A DNA stretch of 64,000 bases, taken from the NCBI GenBank assembly GCA_035048495.1, contig CM068547.1, forward strand, positions 20,963,913 to 21,027,912, written 5' to 3'. This document shows, piece by piece, positions 1 to 11,949 of the stretch. The DNA comes from Euptelea pleiosperma. Taxonomy: Eukaryota > Streptophyta > Magnoliopsida > Ranunculales > Eupteleaceae. A model generated the notes under the pieces. The model did not search any database. It saw only the letters and a list, made by a program, of their open reading frames with translations, and had not been told where the DNA came from. Position 1 is the first letter of the stretch, and every line of letters begins with the position of its first letter. Both the position numbers and the translations under genes were made by a program.

Positions 1-3000
1 TTTTCGCAACCGGACCTCGTGATTGGACTCAAAGTCTTCGATTACTATTGTTTCAACACATTTGAAGTGTTGGAAGAAGATTCATGACAGTCGAAACAAG
101 TTAGCTCCATCCGTGCGTCAACGTCTCAAATTGGACTCAGTTTGTGTGTTACATTACGAAGCCTATAACTTGTGACTTTTTCGCAACCGGACGTCGTAAT
201 TGGAGTCAAACTCTTCCATTACTATTGTTTCAACACATTTGAACTGTTGGAACAAGATTCGGGACAATCGAAACAAGTTAGGTCCATCCGTGCGTCAACG
301 TCTCAAATTGGAGTCAGTTTGTGTGTTACATTCCGAAGCCTATAACTTGTGACTTTTTCGCAACCAGACCTCGTAATTGGAATCAAGCTCTTCCATTACT
401 ATTGTTTCAACAGATTTAAAGTGTTGGAACAAGATTTGGGACCGTCGAAACTAGTTAGCTCCATCCGTGCGTCAACGTCTCAAATTGGACTCAGTCTGTG
501 TGTTACATTCCGAAGCCTATAACTTGTGACTTTTTCGCAACCGGACCTCGTAATTGGACTCAAACTCTTCCATTACTATTGTTTCAACACATTTGAAGTG
601 TTGGAACAAGATTCGGGACAGTCGAAACAAGTTAGCTCCATCCGTGCATCAACGTCTCAAATTGGAGTCAGTTTCTGTGTTACATTCCGAAGCCTATAAC
701 TTGTGACTTTTTCGCAACCAGACCTCGTAATTGGAATCAAACTCTTCCATTACTATTGTTTCAACAGATTTAAAGTGTTGGAACAAGATTTGGGACCGTC
801 GAAACTAGTTAGCTCCATCCGTGCGTCAACGTCTCAAATTGGACTCAGTTTGTGTGTTACATTCCGAAGCCTATAACTTGTGACTTTTTCGCAACCGGAC
901 CTCGTAATTGGACTCAAACTCTTGCATTACTATTGTTTCAACAGATTTTAAGTGTTGGAACAAGATTTGGGACCGTCGAAACTAGTTAGCTCCATCTGTG
1001 CGTCAACGTCTCAAATTGGACTCAGTTTGTGTGTTACATTCCGAAGCCTATAACTTGTGACTTTTTCGCAACCGGACCTCGTAATTGGACTCAAACTCTT
1101 CCATTACTATTGTTTCAACACATTTTAAGTGTTGGAACAAGATTCAGGACAGTCGAAACAAGTTAGCTCCATCCGTGCGTCAATGTCTTTAATTGAACTC
1201 AGTTTGTGTGTTACATTCCGAAGCCTATAACTTGTGACTTTTTCGCAACCGGACCTCGTAATTGAACTCAAACTCTTCCATTACTATTGTTTCAACACAT
1301 TTGAATTGTTGGAACAAGATTCGTGACAGTCGAAACAAGTTAGCTCCATCCGTGCGTCAACGTCTCAAATTGGACTCAGGTTTGTGTGTTACGTTCCGAA
1401 GCCTATAACTTGTGACTTTTTCGCAACCGGACCTCGTAATTAGACTCAAATTCTTTCATTACTATTGTTTCAACACATTTGAAGTGTGGAACAAGATTCG
1501 GGACAGTCGAAACAAGTTAGCTCCATCCGTGCGTCAGTGTCTTTAATTGGATTCAGTTTGTGTGTTACATTCCGAAGCCTATAACTTGTGACTTTTTCTC
1601 AACCAGACCTCGTAATTCGAATCAAATTCTTCCATTACTATTGTTTCAATAGATTTAAAGTGTTGGAACAAGATTTGGGACCGTCGAAACTAGTTAGCTC
1701 CATCCGTGCGTCAAGGTATCAATTGGACTCAGTTTGTGTGTTACGTTCCGAAGCCAATAACTTTTGACTTTTTCGCAACCGTCCTCGTAATTAGACTCGA
1801 ACTCTTCCATTACTATTGCTTCAACACATTTGAAGTGTTGGAACAAGATTCGGGACAGTCGAAACAAGTTAGCTCCATCCGTGCGTCAACGTCTCAAATT
1901 GGACTCAGTTTGTGTGTTACGTTCCGAAGCATATAACTTGTGACTTTTCTCGCAATCGGACCTCGTAATTAGACTCGAATTCTTCCATTACTATTGTTTC
2001 AACACATTTGAAGTGTTGGAACAAGATTCGGGACAGTCGAAACAAGTTAGCTCCATCCGTGCGTCAACGTCTCAAATTGGAGGTCAGTTTGTGTGTTACA
2101 TTCCGAAGCCTATAACTTGTGACTTTTTCGCAACCAGACCTCGTAATTGGACTCAAACTCTTCCATTACTATTGTTTGAACACATTTACAGTATTGGGAC
2201 AAGGATTCGTGACAGTCGAAAGAAGTTTGCTCCATCCGTGCGTCAACGTCTCAAATTGGACTCAGTTTGTGTATTACATTCCGAAGCCTATAACTTCTGA
2301 CTTTTTCGCAACCGGACCTCGTGATTGGACTGAAACTCTTCGATTACTATTTTTTCAACACATTTGAAGTGTTGGAAGAAGATTCGTGACAGTCGAAACA
2401 AGTTAGCTCCATCCGTGCGTCAACGTCTCAAATTGGACTCAGTTTGTGTGTTACATTCCGAAGCTTATAACTTGTGAATTTTTCCCAACCATACCTCGTA
2501 ATTGGACTCCAACTCTTCCATTACTATTGTTTTGAACAGATTTTAAGTGTTGGAACATGATTTGGGACCTTCGAATCAAGTTAGCTCCATCCATGCGTCA
2601 ACGTCTAAAATTGGGACTCAGTTTGTGTGTTATATCCGAAGGCTATAACTTGTGACATTTTCGCAACCGGACCTCGTAATTGGACTCAAACTCTTCCATT
2701 ACTATTGTTTCAACACATTGAAGTGTTGGAACAAGATTCGTGACAGTCGAAACAAGTTAGCTCCATCCGTGCGTCAACGTCTCAAATTGGACCTCAGTTT
2801 GTGTGTTACGTTCCGAAGCATATAACTTGTGACTTTTTCGCAATCGGACCTCGTAATTAGACTCGAATTCTTCCATTACTATTGTTTCAAAACATTTGAA
2901 GTGTTGGAACAAGATTCGGGACAGTCGAAACAAGTTAGCTCCATCCGTGCGTCAACGTCTCAAATTGGAGTCAGTTTGTGTGTTACATTCCGAAGCCTAT

Positions 3001-3868
3001 AACTTGTGACTTTTTCGCAACCAGACCTCGTAATTGGAATCAAACTCTTCCATTACTATTGTTTCAACAGATTTAAAGTGTTGGAAAAGATTTGGACCGT
3101 CGAAACTAGTTAGCTCCATCTGCGTCAACGTCTCAAATTGGACTCAGTTTGTGTGTTACATTCCGGAGCCTATAACTTGTGACTTTTTCGCAACCGGACC
3201 TCGTAATATACTCAAACTCTTCCTTACTATTGTTTCAAACACATTTTAAGTGTTGGAACAAGTTTGGGACGTCGAAACTAGTTATCTCCATCTGTGCGTC
3301 AACGTCTCAAATTGGATCAGTTTGTGTGTTACATTCCGAAGCCTATAACTTGTGACATTTTCGCAACCAGACCTCGTAATTGGATCAAACTCTTCCATTA
3401 CTATTGTTTCAACACATTTGAACTGTTGGAACAAGATTCGGGACAGTCGAAACAAGTTAGCTCCATCCGTCGTCAACGTCTCAAATTGGACTCAGTTGTG
3501 TGTTACATTCCGAAGCCTATAACTTGTGACTTTTTCGCAACCGACCTCGTAATTGGAATCAAACTCTTCCATTACTATTGTTTCAAACAGATTTAAAGTG
3601 TTGGAACAAGATTGGGACCGTCGAAACTAGTTAGCTCCATCCGTGCGTCAACGTCTCAAATTGGACTCAGTTCTGTGTGTTACATTCCGAAGCCTATAAC
3701 TTGTGACTTTTTCGCAACCGGACCTCGTAATTGGATCAAACTCTCCATTACTATTGTTTCAACACATTTGAAGTGTTGGAACAAGTTGGGACAGTCGAAA
3801 CAAGTTAGCTCCATCCGTGCGTCAAGTCTCAAATTGGGTCTCAGTTTGTGTGTTACATTCCGAAGCCT
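1..3868 (+). repeat. Satellite block I: heterogeneous 177-bp tandem monomers
   Basis: About 22 head-to-tail monomers. Successive copies of the anchor cgtctcaaatt start at 122, 299 and 476, giving a 177-bp period. Monomers fall into loosely alternating types, for example one with gaaactagttag after gggaccg (near 451 and 805, spacing 2 x 177) and one with gggacagtcgaaacaag, so there is a local dimer-like pattern but no long regular HOR. The block lacks the monomer class containing acttaagggctttt, which recurs throughout the array beyond the gap. Substitutions are scattered, and single-base indels become frequent after about 2,500. No gene is visible; ORFs here are satellite translations. Confidence 0.95.
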
Positions 3869-3968
3869 NNNNNNNNNNNNNNNNNNNNNNNNNNNNNNNN
3901 NNNNNNNNNNNNNNNNNNNNNNNNNNNNNNNNNNNNNNNNNNNNNNNNNNNNNNNNNNNNNNNNNNNN
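3869..3968. other. Assembly gap of 100 N
   Basis: Exactly 100 N lie inside a satellite monomer. A round 100 is the usual placeholder for a scaffold join of unknown size. The satellite differs in subfamily on the two sides, so the missing piece may be long. Confidence 0.98.
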
Positions 3969-6813
3969 TCTTGACAGTCGAAAAAGTTAGCTCAATCCGT
4001 GCATCAACGTCTCAAATTGGACTCAGTTTGTGTGTTACATTCCGAAGCCTATAACTTGTGACTTTTTCGCAACTGGACCTCGTAATTGGACTGAAACTCT
4101 TCCATTACTATTGTTTCAACACATTTGAAGTGTTGGAGCAAAATTCGGGACAGTCGAAAGAAGTTTGCTCCATCCGTTCGTCAATGTCTCTATTGGACTC
4201 AGTTTGTGTGTTACATTCCGAAGCCTATAACTTGTGACGTTTTCGCAACCAGTGCTCGTAATTTGACTCAAACTCTTCCATTACAATTGTTTCAAACAGA
4301 TTTTAAGTGTTGGAACATGATTTGGGACCGTCGAAACAAGTTAGCTCTATCCGTGCGTCAACGTCTCAAATTGGACTCAGTTCGTTTGTTACATTCCGAA
4401 GCCTATAACTTAAGGGCTTTTAGCAATCGGACCATGTAATTGGACTCAAACTCTTCCATTACTATTGTTTCAACACATTTGATGTGTTGGAATAAGATTC
4501 TTGACAGTCGAAATAAGTTAGCACAATCCGTGCATCAACGTCTCAAATTGGACTCAGTTTGTGTGTTACATTCCGAAGCCTATAACTTGTAACTTTTTCG
4601 CAACCGGACCTCGTAATTAGACTCGAATTCTTCCATTACTATTGTTTCAACACATTTGCAGTGTTGGGACAAGATTCGTGACAGTCGAAACAAGTTTGCT
4701 CCATCCGTGCGTCAACGTCTCAAATTGGACTCAGTTCGTTTGTTACATTCCGAAGCCTATAACTTAAGGGCTTTTAGCAATCGAACCATGTAATTGGACT
4801 CAAACTCTTCCATTACTATTGTTTCAACACATTTGATGTGTTGGAACAAGATTCTTGACAGTCGAAACAAGTTAGCTCAATCCGTGCGTCAACGTCTCAA
4901 ATTGGACTCAGTTTGTGTGTTACATTCCGAAGCCTATAACTTGTGACTTTTTCGCAATCGGACCTCGTAATTGGCCTAAATCTCTTCCATTACATTGTTT
5001 CAACACATTTGAATTGTTGGATCAAGAATCGTGACAGTCGAAACAAGTTAGCTCCATCCGTGCGTCAACCGTCTCAAATTGGACTCAGTTTGTGTGTTAC
5101 GTTCCGAAGCTTATAACTTGTGAATTTTTCGCAACCACACCTCGTAATTGGACTCCAACTCTTCATTACTATTGTTTCAACAGATTTTAAGTGTTGGAAC
5201 ATGATTTGGGACCGTCGAAACAAGTTAGCTCCATCCATGCGTCAACGTCTCAAATTGGACTCAGTTTGTGTGTAATATTCCGAAGGCTATAACTTGTGAC
5301 ATTTTCGCAACCAGACCTCTTATTTGGACTCAAACTCTTCCATTACTATTGTTTCAACACATTTGATGTGTTGGAACAAGATTCTTGACAGTCGAAACAA
5401 GTTAGCTCCATCCGTGCATCAACGTCTCAAATTGGACTCAGTTTGTGTGTTACGTTCCGAAGCTTATAACTTGTGAATTTTTCGCAACCACACCTTGTAA
5501 TTGGACTCCAACTCTTCCATTACTATTGTTTAAACAGATTTTAAGTGTTGGAACATGATTTGGGACCGTCGAAACAAGTTAGCTCCATCCATGCGTCAAC
5601 GTCTCAAATTGGACTCAGTTTGTGTGTTATATTCCGAAGGCTATAACTTGTGACATTTTCGCAACCGGACCTCGTAATTGGACTCAAACTCTTCCATTAC
5701 TATTGTTTCAACACATTTGATGTGTTGGAACAAGATTCTTGACAGTCGAAACAAGTTAGCTCAATCCGGGCATCAACGTCTCAAATTGGACTCAGTTTGT
5801 GTGTTACATTCCGAAGCCTATAACTTGTGACTTTTTCGCAACCGGACCTCGTAATTAGACTCGAATTCTTCCATTACTATTGTTTCAACACATTTGCAGT
5901 GTTGGGACATGATTCGTGACAGTCGAAACAAGTTTGCTCCATCCGTGCGTCAACGTCTCAAATTGGACTCAGTTTGTGTATTACATTCCGAAGCTTAGAA
6001 CTTGTGACTTTTTCGCAACCATACCTCGTAATTGGACTCAAACTCTTCCATTACTATTGTTTCAACACATTTGAAGTGTTGGAACAAAGATTCGTGACAG
6101 TCGAAACAAGTTAGCTCCATCCGTGCGTCAACGTCTCAAATTTGACTCAGTTTGTGTGTTACGTTCCGAAGCTTATAACTTGTGAATTTTTCGCAACCAG
6201 ACCTCGTAATTGGACTCCAACTCTTCAATTACTATTATTTCAACACATTTGCAGTGTTGGGACAAGATTCTTGACAGTCGAAAGAAGTTTGCTCCATCCG
6301 TGCGTCAACGTCTCAAATTGGACTCAGTTTGTGTATTACCTTCCGAAGCCCATAACTTGTGACTTTTTCGCAACCGGACCTCGTAATTGGACTCAAACTC
6401 TTCCATTACTATTGTTTTAACACATTTGAAGTGTTGGAACAAGATTCGTGACAGTCGAAACTAGTTAGCTCCATCCGTGCGTCAACGTCTCAAATTGGAC
6501 TCAGTTTGTGTGTTACGTTCCGAAGCTTATAACTTGTGAATTTTTCGCAACCACACCTCGTAATTGGACTCCAACTCTTCCATTACTATTGTTTCAACAC
6601 ATTTGCAGTGTTGGGACAAGATTCTTAACAGTCGAAAGAAGTTTGCTCCATCCGTGCGTCAACGTCTCAAATTGGACTCAGTTTGTGTATTACCTTCCGA
6701 AGCCCATAACTTGTGACTTTTTCCCAACCGGATCTCGTAATTGGACTCAAACTCTTCCATTACTATTGTTTCAACACATTTGAAGTGTTGGAACAAGATT
6801 CGTGACAGTCGAA
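3969..6813 (+). repeat. Satellite HOR segment, copy 1 of a ~2.85-kb duplicated segment
   Basis: About 16 monomers whose order and private variants match 9102-11949. The offset is about 5,133 at the left edge and 5,136 at the right edge. Shared rare variants include an agtgctcg monomer (near 4251 and 9386) and a monomer reading ttatttcaac (near 6236 and 11372). The left copy differs mainly by one-base indels before about 5,350, and the rest reads the same by eye. The copies diverge after about 6813 and 11949, where one continues gaaagaag and the other gaaactag. Confidence 0.85.
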
Positions 6814-9101
6814 AGAAGTTTGCTCCATCCGTTCGTCAATGTCTCTAATTGGACTCAGTTTGTGTGTTACATTCCGAAGCCTATAACTTGTGACGTTTTC
6901 GCAACCAGTGCTCGTAATTTGACTCAAACTCTTCCATTACAATTGTTTCAACAGATTTTAAGTGTTGGAACATGATTTGGGACCGTCGAAACAAGTTAGC
7001 TCTATCCGTGCGTCAACGTCTCAAATTGGACTCAGTTCGTTTGTTACATTCCGAAGCCTATAACTTAAGGGCTTTTAGCAATCGGACCATGTAATTGGAC
7101 TCAAACTCTTCCATTACTATTGTTTCAACACATTTGATGTGTTGGAATAAGATTCTTGACAGTCGAAATAAGTTAGCACAATCCGTGCATCAACGTCTCA
7201 AATTGGACTCAGTTTGTGTGTTACATTCCGAAGCCTATAACTTGTGACTTTTTCGCAACCGGACCTCGTAATTAGACTCGAATTCTTCCATTACTATTGT
7301 TTCAACACATTTGCAGTGTTGGGACAAGATTCGTGACAGTCGAAACAAGTTTGCTCCATCCGTGCGTCAACGTCTCAAATTGGACTCAGTTCGTTTGTTA
7401 CATTCCGAAGCCTATAACTTAAGGGCTTTTAGCAATCGAACCATGTAATTGGACTCAAACTCTTCCATTACTATTGTTTCAACACATTTGATGTGTTGGA
7501 ACAAGATTCTTGACAGTCGAAACAAGTTAGCTCAATCCGTGCGTCAACGTCTCAAATTGGACTCAGTTTGTGTGTTACATTCCGAAGCCTATAACTTGTG
7601 ACTTTTTCGCAATCGGACCTCGTAATTGGCCTAAATCTCTTCCATTACCATTGTTTCAACACATTTGAATTGTTGGATCAAGAATCGTGACAGTCGAAAC
7701 AAGTTAGCTCCATCCGTGCGTCAACGTCTCAAATTGGACTCAGTTTGTGTGTTACGTTCCGAAGCTTATAACTTGTGAATTTTTCGCAACCACACCTCGT
7801 AATTGGACTCCAACTCTTCCATTACTATTGTTTCAACACATTTGAAGTGTTGGAGCAAAATTCGGGACAGTCGAAAGAAGTTTGCTCCATCCGTTCGTCA
7901 ATGTCTCTAATTGGACTCAGTTTGTGTGTTACATTCCGAAGCCTATAACTTGTGACGTTTTCGCAACCAGTGCTCGTAATTTGACTCAAACTCTTCCATT
8001 ACAATTGTTTCAACAGATTTTAAGTGTTGGAACATGATTTGGGACCGTCGAAACAAGTTAGCTCTATCCGTGCGTCAACGTCTCAAATTGGACTCAGTTC
8101 GTTTGTTACATTCCGAAGCCTATAACTTAAGGGCTTTTAGCAATCGGACCATGTAATTGGACTCAAACTCTTCCATTACTATTGTTTCAATATATTTGAT
8201 GTGTTGTAACAAGATTCTTGACAGTCGAAACAAGTTAGCTCAATCCGGGCATCAACGTCTCAAATTGGACTCAGTTTGTGTGTTACATTCCGAAGCCTAT
8301 ACATTGTGACTTTTTCGCAACCGGACCTCGTAATTAGACTTGAATTCTTCCATTACTATTGTTTCAACACAATTGCTGTGTTGGGACAAGATTCGTGACA
8401 GTCGAAACAAGTTTGCTCCATCCGTGCGTCAACGTCTCAAATTGGACTCAGTTTGTGTATTACATTCCGAAGCTTATAACTTGTGAATTTTTCGCAACCA
8501 GACCTCGTAATTGGACTCCAACTCTTCAATTACTATTGTTTCAACACATTTGCAGTGTTGGGACAAGATTCTTAACAGTCGAAAGAAGTTTGCTCCATCC
8601 GTGCGTCAACGTCTCAAATTGGACTCAATTTGTGTATTACCTTCCGAATCCCATAACTTGTGACTTTTTCGCAACCGGATCTCGTAATTGGACTCAAACT
8701 CTTCCATTACTATTGTTTCAACACATTTGAAGTGTTGGAACAAGATTAGTGACAGTCGAAACTAGTTAGCTCCATCCGTGCGTCAACGTCTCAAATTGGA
8801 CTCAGTTTGTGTGTTACGTTCCGAAGCTTATAACTTGTGAATTTTTCGCAACCAGACCTCGTAATTTGACTCCAACTCTTCCATTACTATTGTTTCAACA
8901 GATTTTAAGTGTTGGAACATGATTTGGAACCGTCGAAACAAGTTAGCTCCATCCATGCGTCAACGTCTCAAATTGGACTCAGTTTGTGTGTTATATTCCG
9001 AAGGCTATAACTTGTGACATTTTCGCAACCGGACCTCTTATTTTGGACTCAAACTCTTCCATTACTATTGTTTCAACACATTTGATGTATTGGAACAAGA
9101 T
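6814..9101 (+). repeat. Satellite block between the two duplicated segments
   Basis: About 13 monomers of the 177-bp satellite. The agtgctcg monomer class occurs near 6907 and 7969 (6 monomers apart), and the neighbouring order repeats that seen from about 4,130 onward at 2,656 bp (15 monomers) spacing. The block therefore looks built by unequal exchange from the same source order. No gene is visible. Confidence 0.88.
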
Positions 9102-11949
9102 TCTTGACAGTCGAAACAAGTTAGCTCAATCCGTGCATCAACGTCTCAAATTGGACTCAGTTTGTGTGTTACATTCCGAAGCCTATAACTTGTGACTTTT
9201 TCGCAACTGGACCTCGTAATTGGACTGAAACTCTTCCATTACTATTGTTTCAACACATTTGAAGTGTTGGAGCAAAATTCGGGACAGTCGAAAGAAGTTT
9301 GCTCCATCCGTTCGTCAATGTCTCTAATTGGACTCAGTTTGTGTGTTACATTCCGAAGCCTATAACTTGTGACGTTTTCGCAACCAGTGCTCGTAATTTG
9401 ACTCAAACTCTTCCATTACAATTGTTTCAACAGATTTTAAGTGTTGGAACATGATTTGGGACCGTCGAAACAAGTTAGCTCTATCCGTGCGTCAACGTCT
9501 CAAATTGGACTCAGTTCGTTTGTTACATTCCGAAGCCTATAACTTAAGGGCTTTTAGCAATCGGACCATGTAATTGGACTCAAACTCTTCCATTACTATT
9601 GTTTCAACACATTTGATGTGTTGGAATAAGATTCTTGACAGTCGAAATAAGTTAGCACAATCCGTGCATCAACGTCTCAAATTGGACTCAGTTTGTGTGT
9701 TACATTCCGAAGCCTATAACTTGTAACTTTTTCGCAACCGGACCTCGTAATTAGACTCGAATTCTTCCATTACTATTGTTTCAACACATTTGCAGTGTTG
9801 GGACAAGATTCGTGACAGTCGAAACAAGTTTGCTCCATCCGTGCGTCAACGTCTCAAATTGGACTCAGTTCGTTTGTTACATTCCGAAGCCTATAACTTA
9901 AGGGCTTTTAGCAATCGAACCATGTAATTGGACTCAAACTCTTCCATTACTATTGTTTCAACACATTTGATGTGTTGGAACAAGATTCTTGACAGTCGAA
10001 ACAAGTTAGCTCAATCCGTGCGTCAACGTCTCAAATTGGACTCAGTTTGTGTGTTACATTCCGAAGCCTATAACTTGTGACTTTTTCGCAATCGGACCTC
10101 GTAATTGGCCTAAATCTCTTCCATTACCATTGTTTCAACACATTTGAATTGTTGGATCAAGAATCGTGACAGTCGAAACAAGTTAGCTCCATCCGTGCGT
10201 CAACGTCTCAAATTGGACTCAGTTTGTGTGTTACGTTCCGAAGCTTATAACTTGTGAATTTTTCGCAACCACACCTCGTAATTGGACTCCAACTCTTCCA
10301 TTACTATTGTTTCAACAGATTTTAAGTGTTGGAACATGATTTGGGACCGTCGAAACAAGTTAGCTCCATCCATGCGTCAACGTCTCAAATTGGACTCAGT
10401 TTGTGTGTAATATTCCGAAGGCTATAACTTGTGACATTTTCGCAACCAGACCTCTTATTTTGGACTCAAACTCTTCCATTACTATTGTTTCAACACATTT
10501 GATGTGTTGGAACAAGATTCTTGACAGTCGAAACAAGTTAGCTCCATCCGTGCATCAACGTCTCAAATTGGACTCAGTTTGTGTGTTACGTTCCGAAGCT
10601 TATAACTTGTGAATTTTTCGCAACCACACCTTGTAATTGGACTCCAACTCTTCCATTACTATTGTTTAAACAGATTTTAAGTGTTGGAACATGATTTGGG
10701 ACCGTCGAAACAAGTTAGCTCCATCCATGCGTCAACGTCTCAAATTGGACTCAGTTTGTGTGTTATATTCCGAAGGCTATAACTTGTGACATTTTCGCAA
10801 CCGGACCTCGTAATTGGACTCAAACTCTTCCATTACTATTGTTTCAACACATTTGATGTGTTGGAACAAGATTCTTGACAGTCGAAACAAGTTAGCTCAA
10901 TCCGGGCATCAACGTCTCAAATTGGACTCAGTTTGTGTGTTACATTCCGAAGCCTATAACTTGTGACTTTTTCGCAACCGGACCTCGTAATTAGACTCGA
11001 ATTCTTCCATTACTATTGTTTCAACACATTTGCAGTGTTGGGACATGATTCGTGACAGTCGAAACAAGTTTGCTCCATCCGTGCGTCAACGTCTCAAATT
11101 GGACTCAGTTTGTGTATTACATTCCGAAGCTTAGAACTTGTGACTTTTTCGCAACCATACCTCGTAATTGGACTCAAACTCTTCCATTACTATTGTTTCA
11201 ACACATTTGAAGTGTTGGAACAAAGATTCGTGACAGTCGAAACAAGTTAGCTCCATCCGTGCGTCAACGTCTCAAATTTGACTCAGTTTGTGTGTTACGT
11301 TCCGAAGCTTATAACTTGTGAATTTTTCGCAACCAGACCTCGTAATTGGACTCCAACTCTTCAATTACTATTATTTCAACACATTTGCAGTGTTGGGACA
11401 AGATTCTTGACAGTCGAAAGAAGTTTGCTCCATCCGTGCGTCAACGTCTCAAATTGGACTCAGTTTGTGTATTACCTTCCGAAGCCCATAACTTGTGACT
11501 TTTTCGCAACCGGACCTCGTAATTGGACTCAAACTCTTCCATTACTATTGTTTTAACACATTTGAAGTGTTGGAACAAGATTCGTGACAGTCGAAACTAG
11601 TTAGCTCCATCCGTGCGTCAACGTCTCAAATTGGACTCAGTTTGTGTGTTACGTTCCGAAGCTTATAACTTGTGAATTTTTCGCAACCACACCTCGTAAT
11701 TGGACTCCAACTCTTCCATTACTATTGTTTCAACACATTTGCAGTGTTGGGACAAGATTCTTAACAGTCGAAAGAAGTTTGCTCCATCCGTGCGTCAACG
11801 TCTCAAATTGGACTCAGTTTGTGTATTACCTTCCGAAGCCCATAACTTGTGACTTTTTCCCAACCGGATCTCGTAATTGGACTCAAACTCTTCCATTACT
11901 ATTGTTTCAACACATTTGAAGTGTTGGAACAAGATTCGTGACAGTCGAA
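9102..11949 (+). repeat. Satellite HOR segment, copy 2 of a ~2.85-kb duplicated segment
   Basis: Partner of 3969-6813, about 16 monomers, with an essentially clean 177-bp rhythm. It contains the uninterrupted version of the LINE target: cgtctcaaattgg at 10204-10216, continuing directly into actcagtttgtgtgttacg. It can therefore serve as an empty-site reference for the insertion downstream. Confidence 0.88.
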
